This document shows positions 35,279 to 44,596 of a stretch of 64,000 nucleotides of DNA, one piece after another. Origin of the DNA: Fontibacillus phaseoli (GTDB lineage: Bacteria > Bacillota > Bacilli > Paenibacillales > Paenibacillaceae); assembly GCF_003337355.1 (NCBI RefSeq), contig NZ_QPJW01000014.1, positions 1 through 64,000 on the forward strand, written 5' to 3'. Made by a program: the position numbers and the translations under genes. The number at the start of each line of letters is the position of its first letter. Position 1 is the first letter of the stretch. Below the pieces are notes generated by a model, which saw nothing but the letters and a program-made list of their open reading frames with translations, was not told the origin of the DNA and made no database searches.

Positions 35279-35548
35279 ATGAGCTTCAAACAAAGAGAAG
35301 GCGGAGACGACAAAAGACCGGCTCGCCGCGGCGGCCGCAACAAACGTCGTAAAGTGTGCTACTTCACTGTGAACAAAATTACTCACATTGATTATAAAGA
35401 TATTGAGCTGTTGAAGAAATTCATCAGCGAACGCGGCAAAATTTTGCCACGTCGTGTAACGGGTACAAGCGCGAAATACCAACGTCTGTTGACTGTAGCT
35501 ATCAAACGCTCCCGTCAAATCGCATTGCTTCCGTATACTACGGAGTAA
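35279..35548 (+). CDS. rpsR: 30S ribosomal protein S18
   Basis: 89 residues. The Arg/Lys-rich start leads into [20 protein letters not shown], then [20 protein letters not shown] and [14 protein letters not shown], the standard S18. The single Cys in KVCYF is the remains of the zinc-binding set present in C+ paralogues, so this is the ordinary or near zinc-free form. Last gene of the rpsF-ssb-rpsR operon. Confidence 0.98.
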   Translation: MSFKQREGGDDKRPARRGGRNKRRKVCYFTVNKITHIDYKDIELLKKFISERGKILPRRVTGTSAKYQRLLTVAIKRSRQIALLPYTTE

Positions 35549-35567
35549 TCGTCAGAGACAAACAGAG

Positions 35568-35602
35568 ACAGCCTGATCCATTTGGATCGGGCTGTTTTTT
35601 GC
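35568..35602 (+). terminator. Terminator of the rpsF operon
   Basis: ACAGCC-TG-ATCC pairs with GGAT-CG-GGCTGT around ATTT, followed by TTTTTT. Confidence 0.9.
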
Positions 35603-35669
35603 ATTTTCGGGACAAAAGTACTGTGCACCAGGGTTATACAGAATGGGGAAGGTCATGAAAAATATGGGT

Positions 35670-35690
35670 ACATGACGAATTGTGTCATGT
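35670..35690. promoter_or_regulatory. Inverted repeat upstream of the opp promoter
   Basis: ACATGAC-GAATTGT-GTCATGT, 7-base arms with a 7-base spacer, 33 bases upstream of the opp -35. A third GTCATG lies at 35652-35657. The symmetry suggests an operator for an unknown regulator. Confidence 0.45.
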
Positions 35691-35722
35691 TGAAAGGAGG
35701 TATAAAATACCTTAAAAAGATA

Positions 35723-35751
35723 TTGACGTAAGGTTAATTAACATGTATTAT
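35723..35751 (+). promoter_or_regulatory. opp operon promoter with a long leader
   Basis: TTGACG (35723-35728), 17-base spacer, TATTAT (35746-35751), near-consensus. The next gene starts at 36258, so the leader would be about 500 bases. That leader is AT-rich and holds no credible gene; I saw no known riboswitch in it. Other promoters within it cannot be excluded. Confidence 0.65.
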
Positions 35752-36257
35752 TTACAATAATTAAGTTGGATATTTTCCCCAGATTGCAAGGGGTTCGACT
35801 CACTTCTCTTATTAACCACTGGTTTATATTTTGGCGCTTTGACGCTTTATCTCATTAACATAAGTTATACACTGTGGTTAATCTTCTTTCATTTTCCTCA
35901 TAAGTTCACATATATGATTAGGTTAAACAGTAATTTCCAATATACTTCTGAGTTTGCCACATCCTCAATATCACTTCTAAGATTCTAATATTTAATGTAG
36001 GTCGCACTATTTTCAGCGCTATATTTTACTGTGCCGCTTCTAGCTTTTAAGAGGTTTATTTTATTGGAAACTACGCCTAAGGTTGCGTCCGATTTCGTGT
36101 AGGAGATCGCTGTACCGACCCATGGCGACAGTTATATAAAGAAGCAATGGCCCGTATTTACAAGGGGGGATTGAGGAGAGGGACAGGGTTATTTTCTACC
36201 GGCAAGACGGCTTTACTGTAAATAGTATCTACATAATCTGAAGGAGGAGTCTTGGTA

Positions 36258-37997
36258 ATGAAGGAAAAAAAGATGAATTGGTGGTCTGTTCTGCTTATAG
36301 TATCTTTGATTGGAATTTTATTTACGGGCTGCAGCACGAATAACAACGCAGCCACTCCTGCTCCGGCGGAGAATAACAAAACCAACGAGCAAAAAACAAA
36401 TACAGAGGCCCCTCCAGCGGCTGATGAGCCGGTTGACGGTGGAACGATTACGCTTAGTACATTCTCTGATATCGTAAGTCTTAATCCTATTTTTATTAAC
36501 GATACTTCTTCTGGCGACGTGGCTCAATTCCTGTTTGCAAAACTGTATGATTTGAACCGTGAAGGGAATGTAACTGCGGAACCGTGGTCGCTTGCTGCTG
36601 AAGCTCCGCAAGTATCTGAAGACGGCAAAACATACACTGTTAGATTGAAAGATTCGGCGAAATGGAGCGACGGTAAACCGGTAACGGCGGATGATATTAT
36701 CTTTACGATTGATACGGTCCGTAATCCGGATGTGGGTGCTCCTGGCATAAGCCTTATGGATAAAGTGGATAAAATTGAAAAAGTGGACGACAAAACCGTA
36801 AATATTACATTGAAACAAGTGTACGCTCCGTTCCAATACTCGTTGGTAACCGAATTGGTTCCAGCCCATGTATTGAAAGATGTTCCTGTAAAAGAACTTC
36901 AAGCAAATGCTTATGGTACCGATCCGGCGAAGACGGTAACAAGCGGACCATGGAAATGGACGGCTTGGAAGGCCGGCGAAAGTCATACCATGGATGCGGA
37001 CCCGAACTATTGGGGCGAAGTGAAGCCGCATATCGCGCAAATCTTCTATAAAATTTATGCGGATCAAAACACCGAGGTTCAAGCACTGTTGAAAGGCGAT
37101 ACCGACCATATTAGCGCCATTCCGGTAACCCAAGTTGAAGCGGTTAAAGCTAATGACCAAATCGATATTATTCAAAAGCCGGGCGCGCAATATGAATATC
37201 TCAATTTTAACTTTGATCCGAAGAACTTCCCGGACAATTACGGCTTGTTTGAAGGACAGAAGACAAGACAGGCAATTGCTCACGCATTGAACCGTCAAGG
37301 CATGGTCGATAACATTCTTAAGGGTGTCGGCGCTCTGATGAACGCACCATTCCTGCCGGATACATGGGCGGATCCAAAAGAAGCAGCCGTAAACTATGAT
37401 TACAATGTTGAAACAGCTAAGAAGCTCTTGGCTGAGGACGGATGGGTTGCCGGTAAAGACGGCATTCTCGAAAAAGACGGCCACCGCTTCTCGTTCGAAC
37501 TTCAATATAATGCGGGGAACAGCCGCCGTGAACAAGTAGCGGCCGTTATTCAACAGAACCTTAAAGATGTTGGTATTGAAGCAACACCGAAGGGTATCGA
37601 TTTTGCAGCCTGGATCGATCAAAACGTTACTCCGGGTAAATATCAGGCGTTGCTGTTAGCCTGGTCGCTGAATACGCCGGATCCCGACTCGGAGAGCGTA
37701 TTCTCCTCGAAGTACTTCCCGCCGACTGGACAAAACAGCGGTTGGTATAAGAACGAAAAGCTGGACCAACTGTGGATAGACGGATATTCGACCGTAGATC
37801 AAAATGAACGGAAAGAAATTTACAAGGAAGTGGCCAAAGAAATTTCCACTGACCTGCCATACGTATTCCTCTATCAATATGGTCAGGCTATCGGCACAGG
37901 ACCTAGAGTTCACTGGGCTGAAGAAGACCGGCCGGAACCATCGATCGGTTACGGACAATACTTCCATGCGATTAAATGGTGGGTAACCGATAAGTAA
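36258..37997 (+). CDS. oppA: Peptide ABC transporter substrate-binding lipoprotein
   Basis: 579 residues from ATG 36258, 8 bases after AAGGAGGAG (a TTG at 36252 is too close). Lipoprotein signal with lipobox ILFTGCS (Cys about residue 22), then a low-complexity N/A/P/E/K/T linker to about 60. The rest is an SBP_bac_5 fold: WSLAAEAPQVSEDGKTYTVR and LKDSAKWSDGKPVTADDIIF are the family signature; NYDYNVETAKKLLAEDGW and the LPYVFLYQYGQAIG end fit as well. It captures extracellular peptides (or another oligomer; specificity cannot be read) for the permease genes that follow. Confidence 0.94.
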   Translation: MKEKKMNWWSVLLIVSLIGILFTGCSTNNNAATPAPAENNKTNEQKTNTEAPPAADEPVDGGTITLSTFSDIVSLNPIFINDTSSGDVAQFLFAKLYDLNREGNVTAEPWSLAAEAPQVSEDGKTYTVRLKDSAKWSDGKPVTADDIIFTIDTVRNPDVGAPGISLMDKVDKIEKVDDKTVNITLKQVYAPFQYSLVTELVPAHVLKDVPVKELQANAYGTDPAKTVTSGPWKWTAWKAGESHTMDADPNYWGEVKPHIAQIFYKIYADQNTEVQALLKGDTDHISAIPVTQVEAVKANDQIDIIQKPGAQYEYLNFNFDPKNFPDNYGLFEGQKTRQAIAHALNRQGMVDNILKGVGALMNAPFLPDTWADPKEAAVNYDYNVETAKKLLAEDGWVAGKDGILEKDGHRFSFELQYNAGNSRREQVAAVIQQNLKDVGIEATPKGIDFAAWIDQNVTPGKYQALLLAWSLNTPDPDSESVFSSKYFPPTGQNSGWYKNEKLDQLWIDGYSTVDQNERKEIYKEVAKEISTDLPYVFLYQYGQAIGTGPRVHWAEEDRPEPSIGYGQYFHAIKWWVTDK

Positions 37998-38021
37998 CGG
38001 ATAAGGAAATAGAATCACCGG

Positions 38022-38064
38022 AGGGGAAAGAGAAATGTCTCTTTCTCCTTCTCCTTTAGGAGAA
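38022..38064 (+). terminator. Tandem hairpins between oppA and oppB (attenuator or mRNA stabiliser)
   Basis: A 12-pair stem (AGGGGAAAGAGA with TCTCTTTCTCCT around AATG, 38022-38049) abuts TTCTCC-TTTA-GGAGAA (38049-38064). No T-run follows, so rather than full termination this is likely the element that keeps the binding-protein message more abundant than the permease message. Confidence 0.55.
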
Positions 38065-38114
38065 ATGTTCATACGGAGATTCTATACCTTGCAAATTATT
38101 AGGGGGAAAGAACG

Positions 38115-39086
38115 ATGACAGAATATCTGGTCCGTCGCTTGTTACAATCGGTGTTGGTCATTTTTTTAATTACGGTCGCCACGTTTCTTCTGATTCATGC
38201 TGCTCCCGGCGGCCCCACGCAAGTGATGCTCTCCCCGGGTTTATCGCCTGAAGCGATGGCTCAACAAAAAGCAAATATGGGCCTGGATAAACCTTTGCCA
38301 GTGCAATATGCAAAATGGGTGGGCAACCTGCTCCAGGGAGATTTGGGCTATACTTTTAAAAATCACATCCCGGTAGGCGATTTGTTGTGGCCGCGGATGA
38401 TGAATACGCTGATATTAATGGGGGTTGCTTGGTTTGTCTCGCTGGTAATCGCCATTCCTTGGGGGATTTACAACAGTACAAGGGAATATGGATTGTCCGA
38501 CCAGACCTCATCCTTTATTTCATATCTAGGGTTTGCCATGCCGAGCTTTTGGTTCGGGATACTGCTTCAGCAGTGGCTGTCGTTAGGGCTGGACTGGTTC
38601 CCGCTTTCGGACATGCACTCCAGAGGCAAAGAGGGTGACATCGGCGACCTGTTCATGCACCTTGTATTGCCGGTTTCGGTGCTTGCCTTAGGTTTTCTTG
38701 CTTCCTATATGAAATACGCGCGCGCCAGTATGCTGGAAGTGCTGGATCAGGACTATATCCGGACCGCCCGTGCTAAAGGGGTCAAAGAACGGAAGGTGGT
38801 CTTCCGGCATGCGCTCCGTAATGCGTTGATTCCGATCATTACCGTAATCGGGCTTGATTTGCCGATTCTGGTTGCGGGAGCTGCCCTGACGGAGAATGTT
38901 TTTAACTGGCCGGGCATGGGAAGGTTTTACGTGGAGAATGCCCTGGCCCGTGAATATTCCGTGCTGATGGCGATTACGATCGTTACGGCTGTGATTGTTA
39001 TTATCGGTAACCTGTTAGCGGATATTTTGTATGCCGTGGTCGATCCTCGAGTCAAACTCGGTGGAAAAGGGGGAAAAGCGGCATGA
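38115..39086 (+). CDS. oppB: Peptide ABC transporter permease OppB
   Basis: 323 residues, six membrane segments. The N-terminal MTEYLVRRLLQSVLVIFLIT segment is typical of the OppB/DppB type. The cytoplasmic EAA loop that contacts the ATPases is YIRTARAKGVKERKVVFRHALRNALIP (about 215-240). It forms the channel with OppC. Coupled to oppC by a 4-base overlap. Confidence 0.95.
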   Translation: MTEYLVRRLLQSVLVIFLITVATFLLIHAAPGGPTQVMLSPGLSPEAMAQQKANMGLDKPLPVQYAKWVGNLLQGDLGYTFKNHIPVGDLLWPRMMNTLILMGVAWFVSLVIAIPWGIYNSTREYGLSDQTSSFISYLGFAMPSFWFGILLQQWLSLGLDWFPLSDMHSRGKEGDIGDLFMHLVLPVSVLALGFLASYMKYARASMLEVLDQDYIRTARAKGVKERKVVFRHALRNALIPIITVIGLDLPILVAGAALTENVFNWPGMGRFYVENALAREYSVLMAITIVTAVIVIIGNLLADILYAVVDPRVKLGGKGGKAA

Positions 39087-40102
39087 GTGAAATGAAAGTG
39101 GAAGTTCATGCAGTCACTGGAAATGATCCTTTGCTTTCCGTCCCAACCGGACTACCCCCGGAACCTCGTGATCCATCGACGGAAAAACTCTCCAAGCGGC
39201 CTCCGGGTCCGTGGAGAATGCTTTGGAGTAAATTTTCCCGAAATCCTTATGCGATGACCGGGCTTGTGGTACTGACCTTTTTTGTAGTAATGGCCTTACT
39301 GGCCCCTTGGATTGCGAAATACGATCCTTCCCGGATCGATATGATGTTTCCGAATTTAAAGCCTGGTACGGATGGACACTTACTGGGCACAGATGAGTTG
39401 GGCCGCGATATTTTTACGAGACTGCTCTATAGTGCGCGTATATCTCTCTTGATCGGGTTTTCCGTAGCGCTGACATCGGTTATTATCGGCTCTATTGTAG
39501 GAGCTATATCCGGTTATTTCGGCGGGTGGATCGATACGATATTTATGAGATTTGTTGACGTCATGAACTCGGTACCGACTCTGTTCCTGAATATTCTCGT
39601 ACTTGCGATTTTCAGCTCGGAAATTAAATATATGATTATGATTTTGGCACTTACGAGTTGGATGAGCATTGCGCGTCTGGTACGGGGAACCTTCCTGCAG
39701 CTTCGGGAAATGCAATACGTCGAGGCCGCACGGGCCATCGGGGTGTCGAGCTGGGGCATCATCTTCCGCCACTTGCTTCGCAATGCGAGCTTTCCGATTA
39801 TCGTAAACGCCACCTTGATGGTAGGCAGTGCCATTTTGAGTGAATCGGCATTATCCTGGCTTGGTCTCGGCATTCAAGCTCCCGCGACAAGCTGGGGGGT
39901 TATGTTGAGTAATGCGCAGGAATTTATGCTGGTTGATAAATTGCAGGCCGTATATCCAGGCCTATGTATTCTGTTAGTCGTGCTCGCAGTCAACTTTATC
40001 GGCGACGGGATCAGAGATGCGCTTGATCCTCGGCAAAGTATGAGCAAAACCCGGAGGAGGCTAAAACAATGGCGGAAAAATTACTCGAAATCCGGAAACT
40101 GA
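39083..40102 (+). CDS. oppC: Peptide ABC transporter permease OppC
   Basis: 339 residues. A cytoplasmic Pro-rich N-terminal part (about 1-50) precedes six membrane segments. HLLGTDELGRDIFTRLLYSAR (about 95-115) is the OppC/DppC signature and YVEAARAIGVSSWGIIFRHLLRNA carries the EAA loop. The 3' end overlaps oppD by 34 bases. Confidence 0.95.
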   Translation: MSEMKVEVHAVTGNDPLLSVPTGLPPEPRDPSTEKLSKRPPGPWRMLWSKFSRNPYAMTGLVVLTFFVVMALLAPWIAKYDPSRIDMMFPNLKPGTDGHLLGTDELGRDIFTRLLYSARISLLIGFSVALTSVIIGSIVGAISGYFGGWIDTIFMRFVDVMNSVPTLFLNILVLAIFSSEIKYMIMILALTSWMSIARLVRGTFLQLREMQYVEAARAIGVSSWGIIFRHLLRNASFPIIVNATLMVGSAILSESALSWLGLGIQAPATSWGVMLSNAQEFMLVDKLQAVYPGLCILLVVLAVNFIGDGIRDALDPRQSMSKTRRRLKQWRKNYSKSGN

Positions 40103-41097
40103 CGGTTGGATTTGTAACCGATAAAGGACTGGTTAAAGCCACCGATGAAATTTCGCTGTCCATTGGCCAGGGGCAGACCGTATGCCTTGTCGGCGAATCC
40201 GGCAGTGGAAAGAGCGTCACCTCGCTCGCCGTGATGCGGCTGATCGACTATGCGGGCGGAGTGATCGCGGATGGGAGCATACAGTATCACGGGCAGGATT
40301 TGACCGTGAAAAGTCAGGAAGAAATGCGACATATCCGGGGTAACCGGATCGCCATGATCTTTCAGGACCCGATGTCATCGCTGAATCCGGTGTTTACGGT
40401 CGGAGAGCAAATTGCTGAAAGTTTACGCCTGCATCAAGATATGAGCGGCGACAAAGCCTGGAATGCAGCGGTCGACATGCTGCGTATGGTCGGGATTCCG
40501 GCACCGGAAATTCGTGCCAAACAGTATCCGCATGAACTTTCCGGCGGGATGTGTCAGCGTGTCGTTATTGCGATCGCCCTGGCGTGTAAACCCGAGCTGC
40601 TGATTGCCGACGAACCGACAACGGCGCTCGACGTTACGGTACAGGCGCAGATTTTGGATTTGCTTCGTAAGCTACAGTCCGAGCTTGGGATGTCTATTTT
40701 GCTGATCACCCATGATATGGGGGTTGCGGCGGAAATGGCGGACCGCGTAGCGGTGATGTACGCGGGAGCGATTGTAGAGGAAGGACCCGTGGAGGAAATT
40801 TTCAGCCATCCGAGCCATCCCTATACGATTGGATTGCTGCAATCGATTCCAGGATTCGAAGGAGAGCGGGGCAGAGAACTGTATACGATACAGGGAACGA
40901 TTCCGCCGATTGGTCAGTTGCCGACAGGCTGCCGCTTTAATCCGCGGTGTCCGCACGCAATGGATATTTGCCGCGAAAAGGAACCTTTCGACTTTTTGGT
41001 AGGGGAAGATCATCGGGCCGCCTGCTGGCTGTTTGAAGATCGGCCGGTGGCGCTTGTGGATGGTAGATGCGGCAGAGATGAGGTGAAGCGCGCATGA
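40069..41097 (+). CDS. oppD: Peptide ABC transporter ATP-binding protein OppD
   Basis: 342 residues. Walker [16 protein letters not shown] (about 43), Q-loop [12 protein letters not shown], signature LSGGMCQRV, Walker [14 protein letters not shown] and the H-loop ITHDMGVAA. The C-terminal oligopeptide extension has the [20 protein letters not shown]ys cluster, which in relatives binds an iron-sulfur cluster. ATG follows GGAGG inside the end of oppC. Overlaps oppF by 4 bases. Confidence 0.96.
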   Translation: MAEKLLEIRKLTVGFVTDKGLVKATDEISLSIGQGQTVCLVGESGSGKSVTSLAVMRLIDYAGGVIADGSIQYHGQDLTVKSQEEMRHIRGNRIAMIFQDPMSSLNPVFTVGEQIAESLRLHQDMSGDKAWNAAVDMLRMVGIPAPEIRAKQYPHELSGGMCQRVVIAIALACKPELLIADEPTTALDVTVQAQILDLLRKLQSELGMSILLITHDMGVAAEMADRVAVMYAGAIVEEGPVEEIFSHPSHPYTIGLLQSIPGFEGERGRELYTIQGTIPPIGQLPTGCRFNPRCPHAMDICREKEPFDFLVGEDHRAACWLFEDRPVALVDGRCGRDEVKRA

Positions 41098-42128
41098 GTA
41101 CGGAAACCGAAGTGAAAAATCCATCGGCTGCCGGTGTAGCGGCGGCTGAAGAGATATTAATCGATGTCCGGAATCTGAAGAAATATTTTCCGATTCACAA
41201 AGGGCTGCTGAGTCGGGTAGTCGGCCAGGTTAAAGCGGTGGATGATGTGTCCTTGACGATCAAAAAGGGCGAGACCTTCGGACTCGTCGGGGAATCCGGC
41301 TGCGGCAAATCTACGCTGGGGCGGGTCATTCTGCGGCTTCAAGGCGCGACCGAAGGCGAAGTGTTGTTTAACGGTCGGGATATTCATGAGATGAGCGGGA
41401 AGGACCTCAGGGAACTGCGCGAGGAGATGCAGATTATTTTCCAGGATCCGTTCGGGTCGCTGAACCCGCGTTTTCTGGTAAAAGACATTATCGGGGAGCC
41501 GCTGCGCGTTCACCGGAATATGTCAGGGAAAGAAATTGATGAACGGGTCGTAGAATTGATGGAAATGGTAGGCTTGGATGCTTCCCGCCGCAACCGGTAT
41601 CCGCATGAATTTTCCGGCGGACAGCGGCAGCGGATCGGCATTGCACGGGCCATTGCGTTGCATCCACAATTCATTGTGGCGGATGAAGCGGTGTCCGCAC
41701 TGGACGTATCCGTTCAATCGCAGGTCATCAATCTGCTGATGAAGCTGCAAAAAGAATTGGGTCTCACCTTTTTGTTCATCGCTCACGGTCTTAATGTAGT
41801 CCGGCATATTTCCGACCGGGTCGGCGTCATGTATCTGGGCAAGATGGTGGAAGTGGGGGAAACGGAGACGCTGTTTGCCGCCCCTTTGCATCCATATACA
41901 GCCGCATTGCTGTCAGCCATTCCGAAGCCGACGCCGGGCCGCCGTCAGGAGCGGATCGTTCTTCAGGGCGATGTGCCGTCACCGGCCAATCCGCCTTCGG
42001 GATGCCGCTTTCATACGCGCTGTCCGTTGGCGCAAGCGAAATGCTCCCAAGTGGAGCCGTTGCTGGAGGAAATCATGCCAGGCAGACAGGCGGCTTGTCA
42101 TTTTCCGCTGGTCAAAGGCGATTCCTGA
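41094..42128 (+). CDS. oppF: Peptide ABC transporter ATP-binding protein OppF
   Basis: 344 residues. Walker [16 protein letters not shown] (about 65), Q-loop [12 protein letters not shown], signature [15 protein letters not shown], Walker [16 protein letters not shown]-loop [11 protein letters not shown]; the switch-region His-Asp usually read H-D-L is H-G-L here. The C-terminal [19 protein letters not shown] again gives a Cys-rich end. Last gene of the oppABCDF operon. A plus-strand terminator follows. Confidence 0.96.
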   Translation: MSTETEVKNPSAAGVAAAEEILIDVRNLKKYFPIHKGLLSRVVGQVKAVDDVSLTIKKGETFGLVGESGCGKSTLGRVILRLQGATEGEVLFNGRDIHEMSGKDLRELREEMQIIFQDPFGSLNPRFLVKDIIGEPLRVHRNMSGKEIDERVVELMEMVGLDASRRNRYPHEFSGGQRQRIGIARAIALHPQFIVADEAVSALDVSVQSQVINLLMKLQKELGLTFLFIAHGLNVVRHISDRVGVMYLGKMVEVGETETLFAAPLHPYTAALLSAIPKPTPGRRQERIVLQGDVPSPANPPSGCRFHTRCPLAQAKCSQVEPLLEEIMPGRQAACHFPLVKGDS

Positions 42129-42167
42129 GTAGCGCCGACTTCAAGAAAACGGAAGTCCGAAATTATA

Positions 42168-42210
42168 AAAAACCCGTCTCCTCTTTAAAATGGGGGGCGG
42201 GCTTTTTTGC
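42168..42210 (+). terminator. Terminator of the opp operon
   Basis: AACCCGTCTCC pairs with GGGGGCGGGCT around TCTTTAAAATG, with a run of six T after the stem. Confidence 0.85.
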
Positions 42211-42296
42211 CTAATCCGCGGTATTATCTTGTGCACATTTTAGTCATAAATGGGGGATTTTTCGGTGCGTGCCATTAAACGGAGGCGGTAACTTTG

Positions 42297-42326
42297 TTGT
42301 ACCGAAATTCGTCTATATGGTATAGT
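42297..42326 (+). promoter_or_regulatory. Possible promoter of the LCP gene
   Basis: TTGTAC (42297-42302), 18-base spacer, TATAGT (42321-42326), about 80 bases upstream of the start codon. Confidence 0.45.
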
Positions 42327-42403
42327 ACGAAACGGTAGGGTATTTATTCAATGAGTAGAGTCGTACATTTTTAATAAGAAATAATCAACACAGATGGAGG
42401 CAT

Positions 42404-43495
42404 ATGATGAAACAAAGAGATAAAAGGGTAAAGAAGAAAGGGAGCCGGGGAAAAAAGCTCGCGATCGTGCTGACGATCCTGGTGATCCTCGGGGCGGGAG
42501 GCTACGCGTTCCGCAAACCGTTAGCTGTGATGGCGTTTGACTTATTCCTTTCCGGCCAGGTGGAGAAGAAGCTGGAGAAATCTTATTCACCGCTGGAGGG
42601 AGAGCAGCCGAAGCCGGTAGTCAAGGAGCAGAAGATGGAGCCGTTCAGCGCTCTTTTGCTCGGGGTCGACCAGCGGGCGAATGAACCGGCCCGTTCGGAT
42701 ACGATGATTTATGCGATCATTCGTCCGGAGGAATCCAAAGTGCTGCTCGTCTCGATCCCGCGGGATACGTACACGGAAATCGTCGGCAAGGATAAGGAAG
42801 ACAAGATTAACCATGCTTATGCGTTCGGCGGCGAGAAAATGGCTAAGGATACCGTCGAAAACTTACTCGGCAGTCCGGTCGATTACTATGCGGCCATCAA
42901 CTTCGAGGGGTTGCGGAAAGTAGTTGACGCGCTTGGCGGTATTGAACTGCCGATCACGAAAGATATCGTAAACAAGCAGAAGGACCATGAGAAGTTCACG
43001 ATCAAGGCGGGTAAACCGCTATATGATGGTCAAGAAGCATTGAACTTCGTCCGGTACCGCGAGGATAGCGATTTTAACCGGACCAAACGGCACCAGGTAT
43101 TTTTGAACGCCATTGTGGACCGGATGCTGAAGCTGGATCAAGTATCGAAGATTCCGGATCTGATGGATATGCTGGGCGAGAATTTCAAAACCGACATGAT
43201 GCCGAGTTATATTATCGATCTCTCGAAGAAAGTGTTGCTGGGAGACGCCCCATCCATTAAAGGGTTTACCATTATGGGGGAAGGCTTCCGCAAGAATGGC
43301 GTATACTATGATGCGGCCGATGAAGAAGATCTTGAATTTGCCAAACAATTGATCGCCAGTTGGAACGATCCAGATACGGACCCGGACCAGTTGTTGATGC
43401 CGGATGCGCGTGAGAAAGCCGCTGAAGAAGCGGAGATAGAGGGTAGCAAGGAATCTGCGGAAAGAAAACCTGCGGAAACGGTCCAGGCCAAATAA
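42404..43495 (+). CDS. LytR-CpsA-Psr (LCP) family protein
   Basis: 363 residues; a second ATG at 42407 is better spaced (6 bases) from TGGAGG. A very basic cytoplasmic N terminus (about 1-20), one membrane segment (about 21-42), then an extracellular LCP domain: FSALLLGVDQR (about 82), ARSDTMIYAIIRPEESKVLLVSIPRD with the conserved Asp and Arg, and ALNFVRYREDSDFNRTKRHQ. LCP enzymes join undecaprenyl-linked polymers (teichoic acid or capsule) to peptidoglycan. The tail is E/K-rich. It is a single-gene unit, probably with its own promoter. Confidence 0.93.
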   Translation: MMKQRDKRVKKKGSRGKKLAIVLTILVILGAGGYAFRKPLAVMAFDLFLSGQVEKKLEKSYSPLEGEQPKPVVKEQKMEPFSALLLGVDQRANEPARSDTMIYAIIRPEESKVLLVSIPRDTYTEIVGKDKEDKINHAYAFGGEKMAKDTVENLLGSPVDYYAAINFEGLRKVVDALGGIELPITKDIVNKQKDHEKFTIKAGKPLYDGQEALNFVRYREDSDFNRTKRHQVFLNAIVDRMLKLDQVSKIPDLMDMLGENFKTDMMPSYIIDLSKKVLLGDAPSIKGFTIMGEGFRKNGVYYDAADEEDLEFAKQLIASWNDPDTDPDQLLMPDAREKAAEEAEIEGSKESAERKPAETVQAK

Positions 43496-43720
43496 TTATC
43501 AGCTATTATTCCATAATTCACTGACAACGACCTAGCAATCATACATTCCGCAAATCCTTCGGCAGTCCGGTATACCGGCTGCCGATTTCGCGCCATTTGA
43601 CGGAACAGGAGACATCCTGAAACGTACAAACAAGTGTAGAGGAACGGATAACAAAACGAAACATGGATTTTTCTGATCTCCGACAGGAAGGTTAATAGGG
43701 TAGAGGAGGAACTTATTCTC

Positions 43721-44149
43721 ATGAATATCGCGTTTTTTTTACTGCCGAAAAATGATGTCGTTACGGTAACGCTGGATTCGACTTTGCGGCAGACGCTTGA
43801 ACGGATGGAATTCCACAGGTACTCGGCGGTGCCGATTCTCGGCCGGGACGGAGTATACGTCGGGACGGTCACAGAGGGCGACCTGCTGTGGTATATGAAG
43901 AATTCGGAAGGCAAGATTACTTTTGAGACCGCTTCAAAATTCCACTTGCGGGATGTTCCCCTCAAGATGGAAATCAAGCCGGTATCCATCGATGCCGATA
44001 TGGAAGACCTGATCAATTTGGCGAAAATGCAAAACTTCGTGCCGGTGGTGGATGATATGGGGCGTTTTATCGGTATCGTTCGCCGCAGCCAGATTATTGA
44101 GTATTGCGAAAAATTCGTGACCCGTGACGCCTCGTTACCGAAACCTTAA
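43721..44149 (+). CDS. CBS-domain protein
   Basis: 142 residues after GAGGAGGAA. Two CBS motifs: MNIAFFLLPKNDVVTVTLDS to about residue 60 (with YSAVPILGRDGVYVGTVTEGDL), and a second from about 85 to 135 (KPVSIDADMEDLINL, FVPVVDDMGRFIGIVRRSQII). Such stand-alone CBS pairs bind adenosine nucleotides and sense energy state. There is no enzymatic partner domain. The 225-base gap before it has no feature I can name. Confidence 0.88.
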   Translation: MNIAFFLLPKNDVVTVTLDSTLRQTLERMEFHRYSAVPILGRDGVYVGTVTEGDLLWYMKNSEGKITFETASKFHLRDVPLKMEIKPVSIDADMEDLINLAKMQNFVPVVDDMGRFIGIVRRSQIIEYCEKFVTRDASLPKP

Positions 44150-44287
44150 GAGGACTCCGTATAAACAATAAATCCGGACGGAACCCCCGCTGTAAAAACT
44201 TGCTGCTCCCGTTTGCGTCCCTTGGTGAGCTTGCTTTATGCTATAATGTAGAATAAAGCTTTTCGGGGAGGGTGGAAGCTGTCGGCC

Positions 44288-44590
44288 ATGCAAAGGGAAA
44301 TGGATGTAGCCAAACGAGCTAAAGTGATCGAGTGGCTAAAAACCGAAGTTGTCGATCACGTATCCCGTTTATTCAAAGCATTGTGGGAAGGCAGCACGAC
44401 ACGGATAACGGACAGTCTTGCCAGCCTGATCGTCAGCAGTTACATACTGGGACGCAGACTGGGTGTTTCCTATCGGGAGTTGGATGAAGCCATCTTGGAG
44501 AAGTTGAAAAAGCACAAACAAGAAGGGCACCAACTAGAGGATTGGTATCAGGATATATCTACATTGGAAGAACATATGCGTAAGAGGTGA
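44288..44590 (+). CDS. MazG-like family protein
   Basis: About 100 residues, all helical. VIEWLKTEVVDHVSRLFKALWEG, then DSLASLIVSSYILGRRLGVSYRELDEAI, resembles the MazG-like family found upstream of yybS in Bacillales, but the full EExxE metal set of true MazG pyrophosphatases is not obvious. An extended -10 promoter TGCTATAAT (44239-44247) precedes it. Start odd: GGGGAGG (44265-44272) is 15 bases from the ATG but 6 bases from an in-frame CTG at 44279, so CTG may be the real start, adding three residues. Likely cotranscribed with yybS, 6 bases downstream. Confidence 0.8.
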   Translation: MQREMDVAKRAKVIEWLKTEVVDHVSRLFKALWEGSTTRITDSLASLIVSSYILGRRLGVSYRELDEAILEKLKKHKQEGHQLEDWYQDISTLEEHMRKR

Positions 44591-44596
44591 ACCCAT

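Noticed and set aside
36318..37622. 434-residue open frame antisense to oppA
   Set aside because: Fully inside oppA, Cys/Arg/Ile-rich without a pattern, no ribosome site; a shadow of codon use.
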